Assembly (NCBI GenBank): GCA_964468205.1 | Contig: CAYXVG010000009.1 | Span: forward strand, 87,455 to 151,454 | Direction of reading: 5' to 3' | DNA from: CAWELS01 sp964468205 | Lineage (GTDB): Bacteria; Acidobacteriota; Terriglobia; Bryobacterales; Bryobacteraceae | DNA: 64,000 nucleotides | Part shown: positions 25,697 to 33,260 of the stretch, piece by piece | Layout of the letters: each line of letters opens with the position of its first letter | Numbering within the stretch: position 1 is the stretch's first letter | Notes under the pieces: model-generated | The model's database searches: none | What the model saw: only the letters and a program-made list of their open reading frames with translations | What the model was told of the DNA's origin: nothing | Made by a program: the position numbers and the translations under genes

Positions 25697-27804
25697 TGCC
25701 GCACCAGGAAGTCCGCCTCGCTGATTGGGCGCTCCATCTTACGAAACTCGGTTCGAGCCGCCATCATGACCGTGGCCATGCTGACAGGCTCACTCGCCCT
25801 GGCCGCACGGAACGCCGCATTCAGAGCGATGCTATGTATACTCGCCCCGGTGCAGTGCAGCCGGGCCAGCCGGTCGTAGTCCAGTTCTTCCTTCGGGACC
25901 TCTTCTGGAAACGACTTCTGCCACATGGCCTTTCTCTCCGCGGGACCGGGGAATTCAAACGGGACAATGAAACGCAACCGCCGTATGAATGCCTTGTCGA
26001 GAGCGCTCTTCATGTTCGTGGCGAGTATCGCCAGCCCGGTGTAATTCTCCATCCGCTGGAGCAGATAATTGATCTCGATGTTGGCGTAGCGGTCGTGGCT
26101 GTCCCGGACCTCGCTGCGCTTGCCAAACAGCGCGTCGGCCTCGTCGAAGAACAGGATCGAACCTCCGCCTTCCATCAAGTCAAAAACGCGCTGCAGGTTC
26201 TTCTCCGTTTCACCGATGTATTTGCTGACCACCTGCGAAAGGTCGATTCTGTAGAGTGACAGTCGAAGATCGTTCGCGATCACCTCTGCCGCCATCGTCT
26301 TGCCGGTACCACTTTCACCGGCAAAGAGGGCGCTGATTCCCAGGCCGCGATTCATGCGTTTCGCGAATCCCCAATCCTCGTACACCTTGTCCCTTGTTTC
26401 GGTCTGCGACACAATCTCCCGCAGCAGGTGAAGGGTCTCATCCGTCACAACCAGGTCGTCCCATGTCGCCTTGGGATCGATGCGCTGGGCCAGAGTGTCC
26501 AGCCGCGGCCGGGAGCGGCTTCGGCAGGTGTCCCAGAGCCGGTCCCCCAAGGTTTCAAGAGGTTCAGCGGGTGTTTCGGCGACAATCCGGCGAATCTCCG
26601 GTGCGTTCAGACTGTACTGGCAGGACAAGCGGGACGCAATCGCGTTATGGGAGGTCGCGCCCGCATCATGGAGAGCGGCGGCCCATTCCGCCCTCTGCTC
26701 CACCACCGTGGGCCGGCTGATGTCAGTCGTAAACCCGTCGAAACTCATCCTCGCCAGTGGCTCGCGAGAGGCGAGCATCACTATACAATCGGACCGCACG
26801 ATAGCCGTCACAAACCGGTCCAGCGCCCGGTAGACCTCCGGCGACAATCCGTCTCCGTGGGCGTCCACAAACAAAGCCAGCGGCAGCAGAGCGCTCTCAC
26901 GCTGGCAGAGCCGCGCCATATTTGTGATCTCGTCCGGCTGCTGCGGCAGGGACTCCGCGCCGATCTGATAGATGCGCCGATCAAGCCTCTTCGCCACGTC
27001 GTGCGCGACAAGCCGTTTCGCGGCTGGATCACCGCCCAGCATGATGGATACCGGGCGCGGTTCGGCTGCCGCCGCCCGCTCCAGACGGGCGAGAATCTGG
27101 TCCGCCTGCTCCTGCTGGGAAGCGGACAATCCGCCGCCGGACACGTCCACGGAAGCCGCGAATCCGGCAAGCTGGCTGTCGAGAGTGTTCATTCCTTTGA
27201 TGTAGTGAACCACCCGTTCGCCAGCCAGGAGCGGAGCCGATGTGAGCGGCCGCCCGGGTCCGGGCGCGACTTCAACTAACCGCCAGTAGCGCAGAGGCCG
27301 GTGGGGAGACAGCGCCTCCCAGTTGGGAGACTCGAGCGCCGCTAGAGCCAACGCAAACGTCGGGTATGCCGCCTCCGCGCTCCCATTCGCCCGCGCGCAC
27401 AGCCCTGCCACGCGGGTATCGAGTTCGATTGCCGCGCACAGGAGCAGGACGTCTCTCTCAAACGGGCTGAGCTGCAGAGAGTGTTCAAGCAACAGCAATG
27501 CTGGCGGCGGTTCCATTTGTGCCGCCTCCCGGCGTTCATCCGCCGCCTTCTTCACCTGCGTTCTCAGGTCTTCGAGCGCTTTCTTTTGATCCCCGGATCG
27601 CGGAGCAGACGGCGCCTTGCGGCCGAATAGCCACGCCCACAGCGGCCGCCGCCCGGAATCATTCTCCTCCCCGGCTTCCCCCGGCCGGCCCATGCCGGAG
27701 GCGGCTTCGGATTCGAGGGCCAGTTCCCTCAGGCGGAGACGCAACCACGCCACTGAGGCAGCCAGGTATTGACCATTCTCGGATTGCCATTTCGCCAGGT
27801 CCAT
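25693..27804 (-). CDS. eCIS AAA+ ATPase (Afp15-like)
   Basis: A 703-aa ATPase. The N-terminal 200 residues are helical (YLAASVAWLRLRLRELALES) and not catalytic. A degenerate first ATPase-like domain spans about 215-440 (VSIMLGGDPAAKRLVAHDVA, no intact P-loop). The active AAA+ domain lies near 460-690 with Walker A GESGTGKTMAAE near 496, Walker B ILFFDEADALFGKRSEV near 550, and sensor/arginine region AFIRRLRFIVPFEFPGP. Family members (Afp15) are required for assembly or maturation of contractile particles rather than for sheath recycling by ClpV. It directly follows the DUF4255 gene with no gap and overlaps the 90-aa gene by 4 nt. Confidence 0.9.
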   Translation of the reverse strand: MDLAKWQSENGQYLAASVAWLRLRLRELALESEAASGMGRPGEAGEENDSGRRPLWAWLFGRKAPSAPRSGDQKKALEDLRTQVKKAADERREAAQMEPPPALLLLEHSLQLSPFERDVLLLCAAIELDTRVAGLCARANGSAEAAYPTFALALAALESPNWEALSPHRPLRYWRLVEVAPGPGRPLTSAPLLAGERVVHYIKGMNTLDSQLAGFAASVDVSGGGLSASQQEQADQILARLERAAAAEPRPVSIMLGGDPAAKRLVAHDVAKRLDRRIYQIGAESLPQQPDEITNMARLCQRESALLPLALFVDAHGDGLSPEVYRALDRFVTAIVRSDCIVMLASREPLARMSFDGFTTDISRPTVVEQRAEWAAALHDAGATSHNAIASRLSCQYSLNAPEIRRIVAETPAEPLETLGDRLWDTCRSRSRPRLDTLAQRIDPKATWDDLVVTDETLHLLREIVSQTETRDKVYEDWGFAKRMNRGLGISALFAGESGTGKTMAAEVIANDLRLSLYRIDLSQVVSKYIGETEKNLQRVFDLMEGGGSILFFDEADALFGKRSEVRDSHDRYANIEINYLLQRMENYTGLAILATNMKSALDKAFIRRLRFIVPFEFPGPAERKAMWQKSFPEEVPKEELDYDRLARLHCTGASIHSIALNAAFRAARASEPVSMATVMMAARTEFRKMERPISEADFLVRQ

Positions 27805-29139
27805 CTAAGTCAGCACCAACTTCTGCGTCTCGTCAAACTTCAAGTCCGCGGGATCGCTCCGGTCGACGAGCAGGCTCTCCACTCCATCAACACGCAGGCG
27901 GATCCAGTACTCGCCCGAAGCCACGGCCGCCGCGACGAATTCGAGGGAGTTCGTTTGGGTTGGATGCGGACTGGCCGGAACTTCCTTCGAACCCAACACA
28001 AGCGCGACGCGCTGCTCGGGCCGCACCTCCGGCGTGCAGTTCACATTGATGGTTGCGTCGCCCAACTGCGTCCCGGCATCCACGTTCGTCCGGGCTATCT
28101 CCACCCCAAGCCCTCCGGTGATTTCGGGCGCCACGCCCAGTACTGTCTCATTTGACGACCGCCGCTCGTCCGGCTTTCCGTTTGGCGTCACCAGCACTGC
28201 CAGCGAGAAAAGCCCGGCCACGAGATTCGCAGGGGTACTCGGGACGCTGAAACTTACCTGGGTTTCACTTCTGCTACTCGCCGGAACGACGATCTCCACA
28301 GGTTGGGAAAGGCGCGGATTGGTGAGCCGTACCACAACTTCAACGTCGTTTGGATTAGCCGTCTCTCCGGCCAGGTGATGTCCTTCGAGTTTCACGGCGT
28401 CGCCCAGCTTCGCGCGCGGCTGGTTGTTCGAAATTATGGTCTTTTCGACCGTTGGGAACGGCGGGACAAGATCGCCAACCGCCGAGGGACCTCGATCGTC
28501 TTCGCCCCGTTTGAGCACCGGCAGCGGCGCCCGCCCGCTCTTGTCAGCCTCAATTAGCACCACCGAAACGTGGTAGACCGCGGTCGGCCGATACTTGGCC
28601 TGCATGGCCGACCATAGGCGCGACATCTCCTCGGAGTTGAGGTAGTGCGGGCTGATCGTGATCTGCTCGAGATTCTCCGAGAGATCCGAGGTCGACAGCA
28701 TCGAGAGGTTGGGCGGAAGAGTGACCTCCGGCGGCAACGCGGGAGTAAGCGTTGCCCGGATCATGTCACGGGTCAGCACCGGCCGCTCGTGCAGCAATTG
28801 CATGGCATATCCGAGGAGCGTCTCGGCGTGGAACTCCTCCTGCCCATACGCCGTGATCAAATAGCGCAAATCCAGAGCAAGAGGCGGGTTCGTCAAGCGG
28901 TCGCCGGCGGATCCGCGAGACGGCAGCCCGGCATTCCGCCAACCCGAATTGGGTGTCACTTGATACAGAAAGATGTTGAGTTGGGTTTTCTCCTCGGCGT
29001 TGCTCGTCGGAATCCGGTCGGGCGGCAACGCTGTCACGGTTACGTTGCCCATGGAGGATAAGTCATGATCCGCCATTCCGTTGTTGAGCAGATCCTTCAA
29101 GACGGCCGTCACTGCGGCGATTGCGAATGGCCCTGGCAT
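27805..29139 (-). CDS. DUF4255 tube/sheath terminator protein (Afp16-like)
   Basis: A 444-aa protein. The N-terminal about 190 residues match the DUF4255 (Pvc16 N-terminal) family: IAAVTAVLKDLLNNGM near 7-22, then NIFLYQVTPNSGWRNAGLPS near 55-75 and ALDLRYLITAYGQEEFHAET near 88-107, all typical. In Afp/Pvc systems this protein ends tube and sheath growth at the distal cap. The C-terminal half (about 235-444) is beta-sandwich-like (VKLEGHHLAGETANPNDVEV, RPEQRVALVLGSKEVPASPH), probably two Ig-type domains that could decorate or anchor the particle. GGAAGGAGG precedes the ATG. The following gene starts without a gap. Confidence 0.9.
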   Translation of the reverse strand: MPGPFAIAAVTAVLKDLLNNGMADHDLSSMGNVTVTALPPDRIPTSNAEEKTQLNIFLYQVTPNSGWRNAGLPSRGSAGDRLTNPPLALDLRYLITAYGQEEFHAETLLGYAMQLLHERPVLTRDMIRATLTPALPPEVTLPPNLSMLSTSDLSENLEQITISPHYLNSEEMSRLWSAMQAKYRPTAVYHVSVVLIEADKSGRAPLPVLKRGEDDRGPSAVGDLVPPFPTVEKTIISNNQPRAKLGDAVKLEGHHLAGETANPNDVEVVVRLTNPRLSQPVEIVVPASSRSETQVSFSVPSTPANLVAGLFSLAVLVTPNGKPDERRSSNETVLGVAPEITGGLGVEIARTNVDAGTQLGDATINVNCTPEVRPEQRVALVLGSKEVPASPHPTQTNSLEFVAAAVASGEYWIRLRVDGVESLLVDRSDPADLKFDETQKLVLT

Positions 29140-29140
29140 C

Positions 29141-30070
29141 TCATCCTCCTTCCCGCTGCCGGAGATAGTCGTTGAGGCTCAACCGCGGCTTGGCCGGCCC
29201 TTGCGGCCGGACGGTTCTGGCCGGGGTGGACGCGCGGACCTCAATGCGTCCGATGCTCACTTGAACCGTGTGCTCCGGCGCGGTCTCTGCCGGAACTGGC
29301 GTGACGTTTACCGGCGGCCGCGCCGCCCGCCGTCCGCTGACCGTGATCTTCGGAATCAGATACTGTTCGCGCGCGGCCGGCGGGCTGGTCTCCCGGGCTC
29401 CCTCTTCCTTCTCCATACGAGGCTTCACGGGAATTGCCGGGCTCCCGTTGCTGCCCTCGCGCTCCAACGCGGTCACCCGCCGCTCGATCCTATCCAGCAT
29501 TTCCTGCTTCCCGGAGTCGGCATCTTCTTCGACAGGAACTCGCGCCGGCTCTTCCGTCGCATCGTGCGCTGGCCGCTGGCGAGGCAGCCTTTCCGCTTCC
29601 CCTTCCGCCGGAAGCTGGACGATTCGATCCACGCGCAATTCCCTCACCAGGGTCTCTTTCACCTCGCGCTCTACGGCGTGTGGTGACGCCTCCCCGGGGC
29701 CCGTCTGCTCTACTCTACGCGCAGGTTCTTCCTGCTGCCGCCCGTCTTGTGGCGCGGGCCGGCCATATGTCTCGGGCCGCTCCTCGTCAGCCTGTTCGCG
29801 GCGCGCCTCGATTGTGCCCGGCTCGTGTGCTGGCGCAGTCCGTTCCGATTCCGTCCGGCTGCGTCGCGGCGCTTCCGCTGAGGCGGATTTCTCAGTCGCG
29901 GGCGGCCCCTCGGCCTTGGCGGGAATCTCGTTCCCCAGATCCGCCCGATCCTGTTCAAAGACGTTGGCCGCCGCCACCGGCTCAAATCGCGAAGCTCTGC
30001 GAGGAACAAGCACGGGCGCCTGCTCCAGCGCCCGCGCGACAAGATCGTCGAAATAGCTCGATCCGCTCAT
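29141..30070 (-). CDS. Disordered Glu/Arg/Pro-rich eCIS protein
   Basis: A 309-aa protein with start at 30070 (AGGAGATTC before ATG; ATGA overlap with the upstream gene). A short N-terminal helix (SYFDDLVARALEQAPVLVP) is followed by about 200 residues of charged low-complexity sequence rich in E, R, P and A. The C-terminal 50 residues look ordered and conserved (TVQVSIGRIEVRA, then PRLSLNDYLRQREGG). The short ordered ends with a long flexible middle suggest a linker, scaffold or length-determining protein. No tape-measure motif is visible, but it is one of the few candidates in this operon. Function unknown. Confidence 0.72.
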   Translation of the reverse strand: MSGSSYFDDLVARALEQAPVLVPRRASRFEPVAAANVFEQDRADLGNEIPAKAEGPPATEKSASAEAPRRSRTESERTAPAHEPGTIEARREQADEERPETYGRPAPQDGRQQEEPARRVEQTGPGEASPHAVEREVKETLVRELRVDRIVQLPAEGEAERLPRQRPAHDATEEPARVPVEEDADSGKQEMLDRIERRVTALEREGSNGSPAIPVKPRMEKEEGARETSPPAAREQYLIPKITVSGRRAARPPVNVTPVPAETAPEHTVQVSIGRIEVRASTPARTVRPQGPAKPRLSLNDYLRQREGG

Positions 30071-30810
30071 GAATCTCCTAGCAGCTCCAGATAGCATTGC
30101 CGCCGGAATTCACTGAGGTTCAGGATCTCAGCCTCGCTCCAGCCATACGCCCGGGCAAGCGCATGCGTCTCACGCAAAGCCCGCCGGGCGCGCGTCTCGA
30201 CCTCGTCCCAAAGATACGTGGCGGCGTCGAATTGGACCTCCCACGCGTAGTCGCATCCGGGGCAACGCAAGGCGACCTTCAAATCCCCAACCGGGTCAGC
30301 CTCCGCCAGGCTCTCTTCAATTGCGGCGACAACCCGCTCCGGGAGCTCGCCGTTCACCGTGGCCTTCTCCTCCCCTTTGCGAATCGCTACCGTGCATTTA
30401 CGCGCTAACACCGCCCGAGCCCCCTCGCGAGAGCCCGCCCGGCTGGCTTCCATGACATCGGCGGTGGTTGGGAACCGCACTGTGAGCTCTAACTCGCCAG
30501 CCGCCACCTCAACAACCGGTGTCTCGAGCGGTACTCTCGTCCACCGCGAAACCTCTTCTGCGGCGAAAGCGGCTTCCAGAAGCTCACCGCACCGCGGACA
30601 GGTGGCGGAAGCCTCGAAGGCCCCTCCGCACAGTTCCTCCCGCAGCCGTAGAAGCCGGCGGTCCCGTTCTCCGACTGGGATCGTAGCCAGTTGCTCGATC
30701 GTTTGATCAGGCTGCGCCAGTTGCAGAAGCGTCAACGCCCGGACTGGCGCAGGCGCTTGCCGGCCGCGCTCCCAGGCCTCCACAAGCCGCCACCCAGGAA
30801 TAGCTGCCAT
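30067..30810 (-). CDS. T4-type baseplate hub assembly chaperone family protein
   Basis: A 247-aa protein with a zinc-ribbon made of two Cys pairs: ATCPRCGELLEAAF near 70 and LRCPGCDYAWEVQF near 185. The flanks are helical (LLRLREELCGGAFEA; C-terminal ARRALRETHALARAYGWSEA, then ILNLSEFRRQCYLELL). This matches the T4-type baseplate protein family often placed next to tube and sheath genes in eCIS clusters; such proteins probably assist baseplate or hub assembly. CAGGAGGAGGAG lies before the ATG. Its stop overlaps the next start (ATGA), and it follows the tube gene after 35 nt. Confidence 0.78.
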   Translation of the reverse strand: MAAIPGWRLVEAWERGRQAPAPVRALTLLQLAQPDQTIEQLATIPVGERDRRLLRLREELCGGAFEASATCPRCGELLEAAFAAEEVSRWTRVPLETPVVEVAAGELELTVRFPTTADVMEASRAGSREGARAVLARKCTVAIRKGEEKATVNGELPERVVAAIEESLAEADPVGDLKVALRCPGCDYAWEVQFDAATYLWDEVETRARRALRETHALARAYGWSEAEILNLSEFRRQCYLELLGDS

Positions 30811-30845
30811 GGCCGCTCCTCCTCCTGTAGGATCAGTGGTAAGGA

Positions 30846-31367
30846 TTATGGCTCCGTGAAGGTCGGCTCGCTAGGCTCGGCGACCTCGTAATCGCGCTCC
30901 CACCCCTCGTTCTCCAGTTTGATGTGCTGGATAGCTACTGCATTCGCATTTGCGTCAAGGTCGGGCAGTGATTGGAACTCAGAGACCCAACAGCGAAACA
31001 CCTTGTAGGCGATTGCCAATTGTCCGGCCTCGTTGTACACCTCGATGATTACGTCCTTGCGGAAATCCTTGAGCGAGACTTCCGCGCCCAGTCCCGCACC
31101 GAAGTTCCAAACCTTGTTGGCCCACTGCTCGAAGTCCACGTCGTGGGTTACGCCACGCTCGAGCGTAATCGCCTCGTATTCCGTTCTTCCCGGCGATTTC
31201 CGGCTCGAGCTGGGATCCCCGCCGTCGCGGTGTTTCACCACTTCGGTAGTGCGCTTCAGAGCGCTCACTTTGCTTACGCCCGCCACGAAGCGCCCATCCC
31301 ACTTCACACGAAACTTGAAATTCTTGTAGGGATCGAAGCGCTGTGCATTTACACTAAACTGTGCCAT
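30846..31367 (-). CDS. eCIS inner tube protein (gp19/Hcp-like)
   Basis: A 173-aa tail-tube protein of the T4 gp19-like family. Visible blocks: DPYKNFKFRVKWDGRFVAGV near 12-31, SKVSALKRTTEVVKHRDGGD near 32-51, ITLERGVTHDVDFEQWAN near 67-84, and IKLENEGWERDYEV near the C-terminus, the usual IxLExEgWxRd ending. It would polymerise as hexameric rings inside the sheath. AGGAGGGG lies 12 nt before the ATG. Only one tube gene is recognised; Afp/Pvc particles use more than one tube paralogue, so this system may be simpler. It follows the sheath gene after 20 nt. Confidence 0.92.
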   Translation of the reverse strand: MAQFSVNAQRFDPYKNFKFRVKWDGRFVAGVSKVSALKRTTEVVKHRDGGDPSSSRKSPGRTEYEAITLERGVTHDVDFEQWANKVWNFGAGLGAEVSLKDFRKDVIIEVYNEAGQLAIAYKVFRCWVSEFQSLPDLDANANAVAIQHIKLENEGWERDYEVAEPSEPTFTEP

Positions 31368-31387
31368 GGCTGTCTATTTCCCCTCCT

Positions 31388-32875
31388 CTAGACGGCGAGT
31401 TGGCCGGCCATCTGCTGCAGTTTGATCACGACGAATTCAGCGGGCTTCAGTGGCGCGAACCCCACCACAATGTTCACGATGCCTCGGTTGATGTCGCTTT
31501 GCGTCGTGGTCTCTTTGTCACACTTGACGAAGTAGGCTTCCTTTGGCGTGGTCCCCTGAAAAGCGCCTTGCCGGAACAGATCCTGCATGAACGTGCCAAC
31601 GTTCAGCCGGATTTGCGCCCACAGCGGATCGTCATTCGGTTCGAACACCACCCACTTCAAGCCCCGGTACAGGCTCTCTTCGATGAAAAGAGCGGTTCGC
31701 CGGACCGGCACGTATTTCCATTCGGAACCGACATCGTCGTTCCCGCGTAGCGTTCTCGCCCCCCAGACGATGGTCCCGTAAACCGGGAACTTGCGGATGC
31801 AATTCACCGCCTGCGGATTCAGCACGCCGTTTTCGTTATCCGTGAGGGTCTCGGTAACATCGATCACGCCGCTCAGACTCGCCTCCGTTCCGGCCGGCGC
31901 TTTCCAAACACCCCGCGTCGCATCCGTGCGCGCGTAGACGCCAGCGACAGCGCCGCAAGCAGGAAAGTTCCGAATCCGGTTCTCGAGCATCGGATCCGGC
32001 GCCTTCACCCACGGGTAGTAGAATGCGGCATTGATGGCATCGTTTCCGGTCAGATTACTGTCGGGACCGTCCTTGACTGCATCGAAGTTCTGGTCTTCGC
32101 TATCGGCGATAAGCATCGCCCGTTCACTCCGGCAGAAGTCCTGCAGCGTCTTGAGGTCCGCCACGGTCGTGTGTCCGGGGATGCAAAGAAGATTGAACAA
32201 GTCTACCTTTTCGAGCAGCTTATAGGCGGCCGGCGTGCTGTTGTTGCCCATTAACGCGGTGGTAAACGCGGCGTCGCCGGGTTGCAGCGGGTTCGTGTCA
32301 TCCACTCCGCCCGTTAAAGCCTGTTCGCTGTCTGTCACCGGTTTGGAGTCGTCTGTTTCGGTGACGGAGATAATCTGGGAATCCGCATTCAGCACCGACA
32401 GTGCATAACGGGCGTCCGTGGCCATCAACGAGAGGTTGCTGAACGACTCCAGGATGGCGCCGGAGGACGTCTCCACCACATCCAGACGAAATCGATCCGC
32501 CGCGTCCGCCCTCGGCGTTCCCTTGATCTTGTAGGCGTGCGCCCAAGTTCCCGGGCCGGTCGCTTCCACTTCCAAACCGTCGAGCACGGCCGTGGCTTTC
32601 TTCGCGTCGCTGCTTGCGAGGCGAATCACATATGTCTGCCTGCCGCCGTTAGCGAAGAAATGCTGGACTGCGTAGCCGAGATAGCTCCTCGCATCAAGCC
32701 CGCCGAAGACCCGGTCGAAATCTTCGTAGCTCAGGCAAAGGACAGCACGGTCCGTGGGCCCTCGCGCCGCCCAACCAATAAACGCGCCAATCGAAGTCGA
32801 GACACCAGCGATGGTTCGCACGCCGGATGGTATCTCCTCGATATAAACACCGGGATAAGTGTAGGTACCTGCCAC
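31388..32875 (-). CDS. eCIS contractile sheath protein
   Basis: A 495-aa tail-sheath protein and first gene of the operon. The N-terminus YPGVYIEEIPSGVRTIAGVS is diagnostic, followed by GAFIGWAARGPTDRAVLCLS and LGYAVQHFFANGGRQTYVIR. A middle beta-domain (about 100-200) is the variable outer domain. The C-terminal core ends with INRGIVNIVVGFAPLKPAEF and LQQMAGQ, the strand exchange region that links sheath subunits. The start is GTG at 32875 with AAGGAGGGG 8 nt upstream. A single sheath gene, rather than the three of Afp, is expected for non-Afp eCIS subtypes. Confidence 0.93.
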   Translation of the reverse strand: MAGTYTYPGVYIEEIPSGVRTIAGVSTSIGAFIGWAARGPTDRAVLCLSYEDFDRVFGGLDARSYLGYAVQHFFANGGRQTYVIRLASSDAKKATAVLDGLEVEATGPGTWAHAYKIKGTPRADAADRFRLDVVETSSGAILESFSNLSLMATDARYALSVLNADSQIISVTETDDSKPVTDSEQALTGGVDDTNPLQPGDAAFTTALMGNNSTPAAYKLLEKVDLFNLLCIPGHTTVADLKTLQDFCRSERAMLIADSEDQNFDAVKDGPDSNLTGNDAINAAFYYPWVKAPDPMLENRIRNFPACGAVAGVYARTDATRGVWKAPAGTEASLSGVIDVTETLTDNENGVLNPQAVNCIRKFPVYGTIVWGARTLRGNDDVGSEWKYVPVRRTALFIEESLYRGLKWVVFEPNDDPLWAQIRLNVGTFMQDLFRQGAFQGTTPKEAYFVKCDKETTTQSDINRGIVNIVVGFAPLKPAEFVVIKLQQMAGQLAV

Positions 32876-32915
32876 TGGACTTTCCCCTCCTTACATGGCA
32901 TCTGACTATTTGTTG

Positions 32916-32929
32916 CTCTCCATGGAGAG
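32916..32929. repeat. 14-bp perfect palindrome in the eCIS leader
   Basis: CTCTCCATGGAGAG is perfectly self-complementary and lies between the candidate -10 element (32944-32949) and the sheath ribosome site. It could be an operator for a dimeric regulator or a small RNA hairpin in the leader. One palindrome of this size can also occur by chance. Confidence 0.4.
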
Positions 32930-32943
32930 TTTGATTTGGAACG

Positions 32944-32972
32944 AGAATACTACAGTATCGATCGCAGCGCAA
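32944..32972 (-). promoter_or_regulatory. Candidate sigma70-type promoter of the eCIS operon
   Basis: On the minus strand TTGCGC (32972-32967) and TATTCT (32949-32944) are 17 nt apart and face the sheath gene, about 70 nt before its GTG. Matches to consensus are partial (3/6 and 4/6). Position and spacing are the main support. An upstream AT-rich stretch offers other possibilities. Confidence 0.3.
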
Positions 32973-33260
32973 CAGAAAAAACTACCGATATTGAATGGAA
33001 ATCTTTACGTCCGATTCATACGGCCCGGTTTCTCCGGTTCGGCGGCGGCCCCCACGCCCGGGAGCGGCCTCTGTCTCGTCTGACGGCGTTCTACCGGCCT
33101 CCCGGACACTTGGCAGACCGGGCCTGGGCGCGTTCCTCCCTCAAAGAACTGTTAAGCTAAATCGGACCTATTAGTCCTCTTAGAAAGAGATATTCTTATC
33201 TATTTAATCAAACTTGGCTGGATGCGCAATACCAAGTCCACATGACATTGGCGCGACACG

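Larger units (their letters stand above)
32876..33260. other. 385-nt intergenic region upstream of the eCIS operon
   Basis: No gene seen. It holds the presumed eCIS promoter, a 14-bp palindrome and a notably AT-rich stretch at about 33160-33225 in an otherwise GC-rich window. It also receives the 3' end of the YbbP-like permease gene, and no clear terminator hairpin was found after that gene, so read-through into the eCIS operon (same strand) is possible. Confidence 0.6.

Noticed and set aside
4574..32875. Prophage or T6SS as explanation for the tail-like genes
   Set aside because: No capsid, portal, terminase, integrase or lysis genes, and no TssJ/L/M, ClpV or TssBC split sheath. DUF4157, DUF4255 and an Afp15-like ATPase fit eCIS.
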